6,114 bases of DNA from the NCBI GenBank assembly GCA_045541305.1, contig JAZQIV010000058.1:1-6114 (forward strand), read 5' to 3'. This document shows positions 3,728-6,114 of the stretch, one piece after another. This DNA comes from RGIG3009 sp045541305 (GTDB taxonomy: Bacteria; Bacillota; Clostridia; Oscillospirales; Acutalibacteraceae). The position numbers were made by a program, and so were the translations under genes. The notes beneath the pieces are model-generated. The model was not told the origin of the DNA and did no database searches. It saw nothing but the letters and a program-made list of their open reading frames with translations. Each line of letters opens with the position of its first letter. The stretch's first letter is position 1.

Positions 3728-6114
3728 ATGAAAGAAACATATATCCCGATTTTCAAAGACGGCAATCCGGTGACCGTTCGCAACAACCGGCCGGCGGTGT
3801 TTACCTTTTCTGCCGATGGGCAAACGGTCGTTGACAAACGGCAACGGTTGTTCTTCAAGGGTGAGTCTGCGCTGTTTTATCTGTGGAGAAGTGAGCCTGA
3901 TTGTATAGGGGAGTATGCGTGCATTGATGACAGTCTAACGAAAGAAAACACACATACCGATCTGTACTGTCTGGATTATTCGTCCGAGACGCCCGTTCGG
4001 TATCGGAAGACTGCCTACAAAAAGCTCGCGTGGCCGCCGATCGTGTCATACCTGCCGGCAGAAGGGGTGTATACCGATACGTTTCTGTGCGGGATTTTTG
4101 CCAGTGCCAAGGATCTGGTGATCGAGCCGGACGGCTTTTTGACGTTCTCGGTGGAGGTCTTTTACAAAACCAACACGGCAACCGACTTTATGGCATCGAG
4201 TCCCTATGAAACGCACGTGTTTGTGATTGACGGCGGGACCTACGATTTCAAACAGTACAAGAAAGAAATTCAACTGTCGTATGGGGATATTTCGCACGTG
4301 GATTTCATCCTTTCGGGTGAAAAGTACAAGGGCGAGGTGTATTTCGAGCACCCGTTTTTAGAAGGCGAAAGTTTGCCGAATCTGTTGCCGGATTTTGCGC
4401 CGATCATGCCGTCGCACGAAAAATGGGCGTGGACCGGCATTAACCTTTCCAAGAAAGAGTGGCCGCAGTTCCGTATTGTACTTAACGGCACGGAGGTGTT
4501 TGACGGCGAACTGTTTGAAAAGTGTCATCGGTATTCGGATTTTGAACTTTCGCTGCCGATTGGTGCCATCCAAAGTGGGCAGAATACGTTGGAGATCCAC
4601 ACGAAAGAGGGTTACGAACTGCCCTTTAAGATCGCGGAGGTAGGGTATTTCTGCCAGCGTGACGGCGAGGTCTGTATTGAAGGCTGCCCGCATACGGTGC
4701 ATGTCGGGAAAACCGCTAAGCTGTTGATACGCACCAAACGCGACGGTGTGACGGTTACGTTTGAAAGCGGTAGTCCGAAGATCCGTGCAGTCGCTCAGAC
4801 ATTTGAAACAGCCGGCTTGCATGTATTTGAGATTGAGGTTTTGCAAAGCGGTGTGGATATCGCGTTTTGTTTGTCGGGCATCCCTGCGTCCTTCGCCTGT
4901 GCGATTGAAAAAGCCGATGACGGTGTGACGGTCGGCACCGGAGATATGATCTACATCAACCACGAGGACGCAGATCAGGTCGATGCGTACCTCGCGTGGT
5001 ATATGCGCAATGAAATCGGCAATCTGTTTACCATCCGCAACGTGTATCGCTGGGGAGGTGGCAGACGGTTGGATACCGTTATCTGGGAAAAGACAGCTGC
5101 TTTGCTGAATGCGTTGGATATGAAGTATGTGCATATGGTGGACGGTCGCGACTTGCCGGGTGCGTATTGCAATCCGTCGCTTGACACGTTGGCGGGTAAA
5201 GGCTTTTTAGGTAGACAGGGTCACGAATACGACGGGCAGTTCGGATATTGGGGTTCTAAGGATTTGACGGCTGATCTATCGCGAATTGCCATAGAAGAAA
5301 TGTGGGGACGGATTCCGCGTGAGCATACCGATATCATGGATCCGCGCCACAATCAGACCACTTTGGTTCGTGAGGATGGGAAAACCTATCTATATAAGAA
5401 GCCCAAAACGGCAAGCGACATGCAAACAGCGCATGACAGAACAGTTGCGGGGCTTCGGAACACCCGCTTGGATATGACGCGGCATACCGGTCCTGCCACG
5501 TGGTTTAAGTATCTCTATGAAGCCGGGTACGATTGGGTCGGTGCGGAATTGATGTACAGTTCCTATGAAATTTTGAGCGCGGCATTGCGCGGTGCCAATT
5601 ATGGATACGGTAAAGATAAGATGGGGGCGCACTTGGCGGTGCAATGGTCGACCACGCCGCACGATGACGACTATCGGTACCGCCGTTTCCGTTTGGCTTT
5701 GTATCTGGCATATCTTAATGGCTACACGGACATCAATACAGAAGAAGGACTGTGGCATCTGGAGGAATTCTACTCCTCGTTCTCCCGCAACAGCGAGGCG
5801 TGTCGTAGCCACATGAAACAGCAGCAGGACTTTTATCGGTTTTTATCGTTGAACGAGCGCCGCGGTGAGTATCAAGCACCGTTTGCGTTTGTATCGGGTC
5901 GTTATGACGGTTGGAACGCTTTTAGTGAGGATGCCGTGTGGGGTCAGCAAAACTTTAAATGCAGCGATTGCGAAAAAAGCTGGATCTTGCTGGAAGAGTT
6001 TTATCCGTTGTCTATGCAATCCAGCAGTTATCGGCATCCGTGCCCGATTGAACCGATTGGACACTATTCCGGCACACCGCACGGGAACGTCGATATTGTA
6101 CCGATTGAAACGCA
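3728..6114 (+). CDS. Large multidomain protein, probable glycoside hydrolase with TIM-barrel-like domain; 3' end outside the window
   Basis: An open frame of 795 codons with no stop before the window ends; it starts MKETYIPIFKDGNPVTV. I do not recognise a named family. Residues about 1-400 are rich in short beta-strand stretches, suggesting two to four beta-sandwich modules. From about 407 (MIYINHEDADQVDAYLAWY) the pattern becomes alternating helix and strand, as in a TIM barrel: RNVYRWGGGRRLDT, LDMKYVHMVDGRD, RHTGPATWFKYL (about 585-596), YDWVGAELMYSSYE (E607), MGAHLAVQWSTTPHDDDYRYRRFRLALYL presented here only as a region (about 632-660), then NTEEGLW (E672, E673). E607 and E672 or E673 are candidate catalytic acids. 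SGRYDGWNAF and HGNVDIVPIE near the end recall the region after the barrel in GH42-like beta-galactosidases. No signal peptide, so it is probably cytoplasmic. Its place 28 bp behind a phosphorylase suggests that it acts on the same oligosaccharide. The hydrolase role is inference. Confidence 0.7.
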   Translation, partial: MKETYIPIFKDGNPVTVRNNRPAVFTFSADGQTVVDKRQRLFFKGESALFYLWRSEPDCIGEYACIDDSLTKENTHTDLYCLDYSSETPVRYRKTAYKKLAWPPIVSYLPAEGVYTDTFLCGIFASAKDLVIEPDGFLTFSVEVFYKTNTATDFMASSPYETHVFVIDGGTYDFKQYKKEIQLSYGDISHVDFILSGEKYKGEVYFEHPFLEGESLPNLLPDFAPIMPSHEKWAWTGINLSKKEWPQFRIVLNGTEVFDGELFEKCHRYSDFELSLPIGAIQSGQNTLEIHTKEGYELPFKIAEVGYFCQRDGEVCIEGCPHTVHVGKTAKLLIRTKRDGVTVTFESGSPKIRAVAQTFETAGLHVFEIEVLQSGVDIAFCLSGIPASFACAIEKADDGVTVGTGDMIYINHEDADQVDAYLAWYMRNEIGNLFTIRNVYRWGGGRRLDTVIWEKTAALLNALDMKYVHMVDGRDLPGAYCNPSLDTLAGKGFLGRQGHEYDGQFGYWGSKDLTADLSRIAIEEMWGRIPREHTDIMDPRHNQTTLVREDGKTYLYKKPKTASDMQTAHDRTVAGLRNTRLDMTRHTGPATWFKYLYEAGYDWVGAELMYSSYEILSAALRGANYGYGKDKMGAHLAVQWSTTPHDDDYRYRRFRLALYLAYLNGYTDINTEEGLWHLEEFYSSFSRNSEACRSHMKQQQDFYRFLSLNERRGEYQAPFAFVSGRYDGWNAFSEDAVWGQQNFKCSDCEKSWILLEEFYPLSMQSSSYRHPCPIEPIGHYSGTPHGNVDIVPIET

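Noticed and set aside
3097..3858. A 253-codon minus-strand open frame spanning the end of the phosphorylase gene and the start of the next
   Set aside because: Antisense to two genes with strong coding evidence; a shadow frame.
4358..5134. A 258-codon minus-strand open frame
   Set aside because: Antisense to the large second operon gene, with no independent start signals or family match.

Overview
The window looks like low-to-mid GC Firmicutes DNA, most likely a gut Clostridia relative. The evidence is strong AGGAGG-type ribosome binding sites, sigma-70/SigA-type promoters, a compact excisionase-integrase pair typical of Firmicutes integrative elements, and carbohydrate phosphorolysis genes. 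No species can be named from the sequence alone.

Left part (1-652, minus strand): a mobile-element recombination module. A promoter at 615-643 drives a roughly 170-nt leader, then an AlpA/Xis-like small winged-helix protein (222-434, GTG start), then a tyrosine integrase of which only the N-terminal arm-binding domain is present (1-174, running off the window). The leader is the most unusual part. It contains an 18-bp intrinsic terminator before xis, an upstream hairpin, and a competing antiterminator pairing between the two. It has the architecture of a transcription attenuator or riboswitch.

Middle part (about 653-1100): no convincing gene. It holds a long imperfect inverted repeat (712-784) with a competing second partner (840-849), a tandem GAGTC repeat, and a very stable 21-bp GC-rich hairpin (953-1001).

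Right part (1102-6114, plus strand): a carbohydrate operon. A clear promoter (TTGATT-N17-TAAAAT, extended -10) overlaps a perfect 7-bp operator-like dyad. It reads into an 840-residue GH94-like inverting glycoside phosphorylase (1177-3699). After 28 bp comes a large protein of at least 795 residues with no recognised family (3728 to the window end). It looks like N-terminal beta-sandwich modules followed by a TIM-barrel-like glycoside hydrolase domain. Neither protein has a visible signal peptide, so the inferred role is intracellular breakdown of an imported oligosaccharide: the second enzyme trims or debranches it and the first phosphorolyses it to a sugar 1-phosphate. The substrate cannot be told from the sequence. 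Whether the operon is cargo of the integrative element or flanking chromosome is open.
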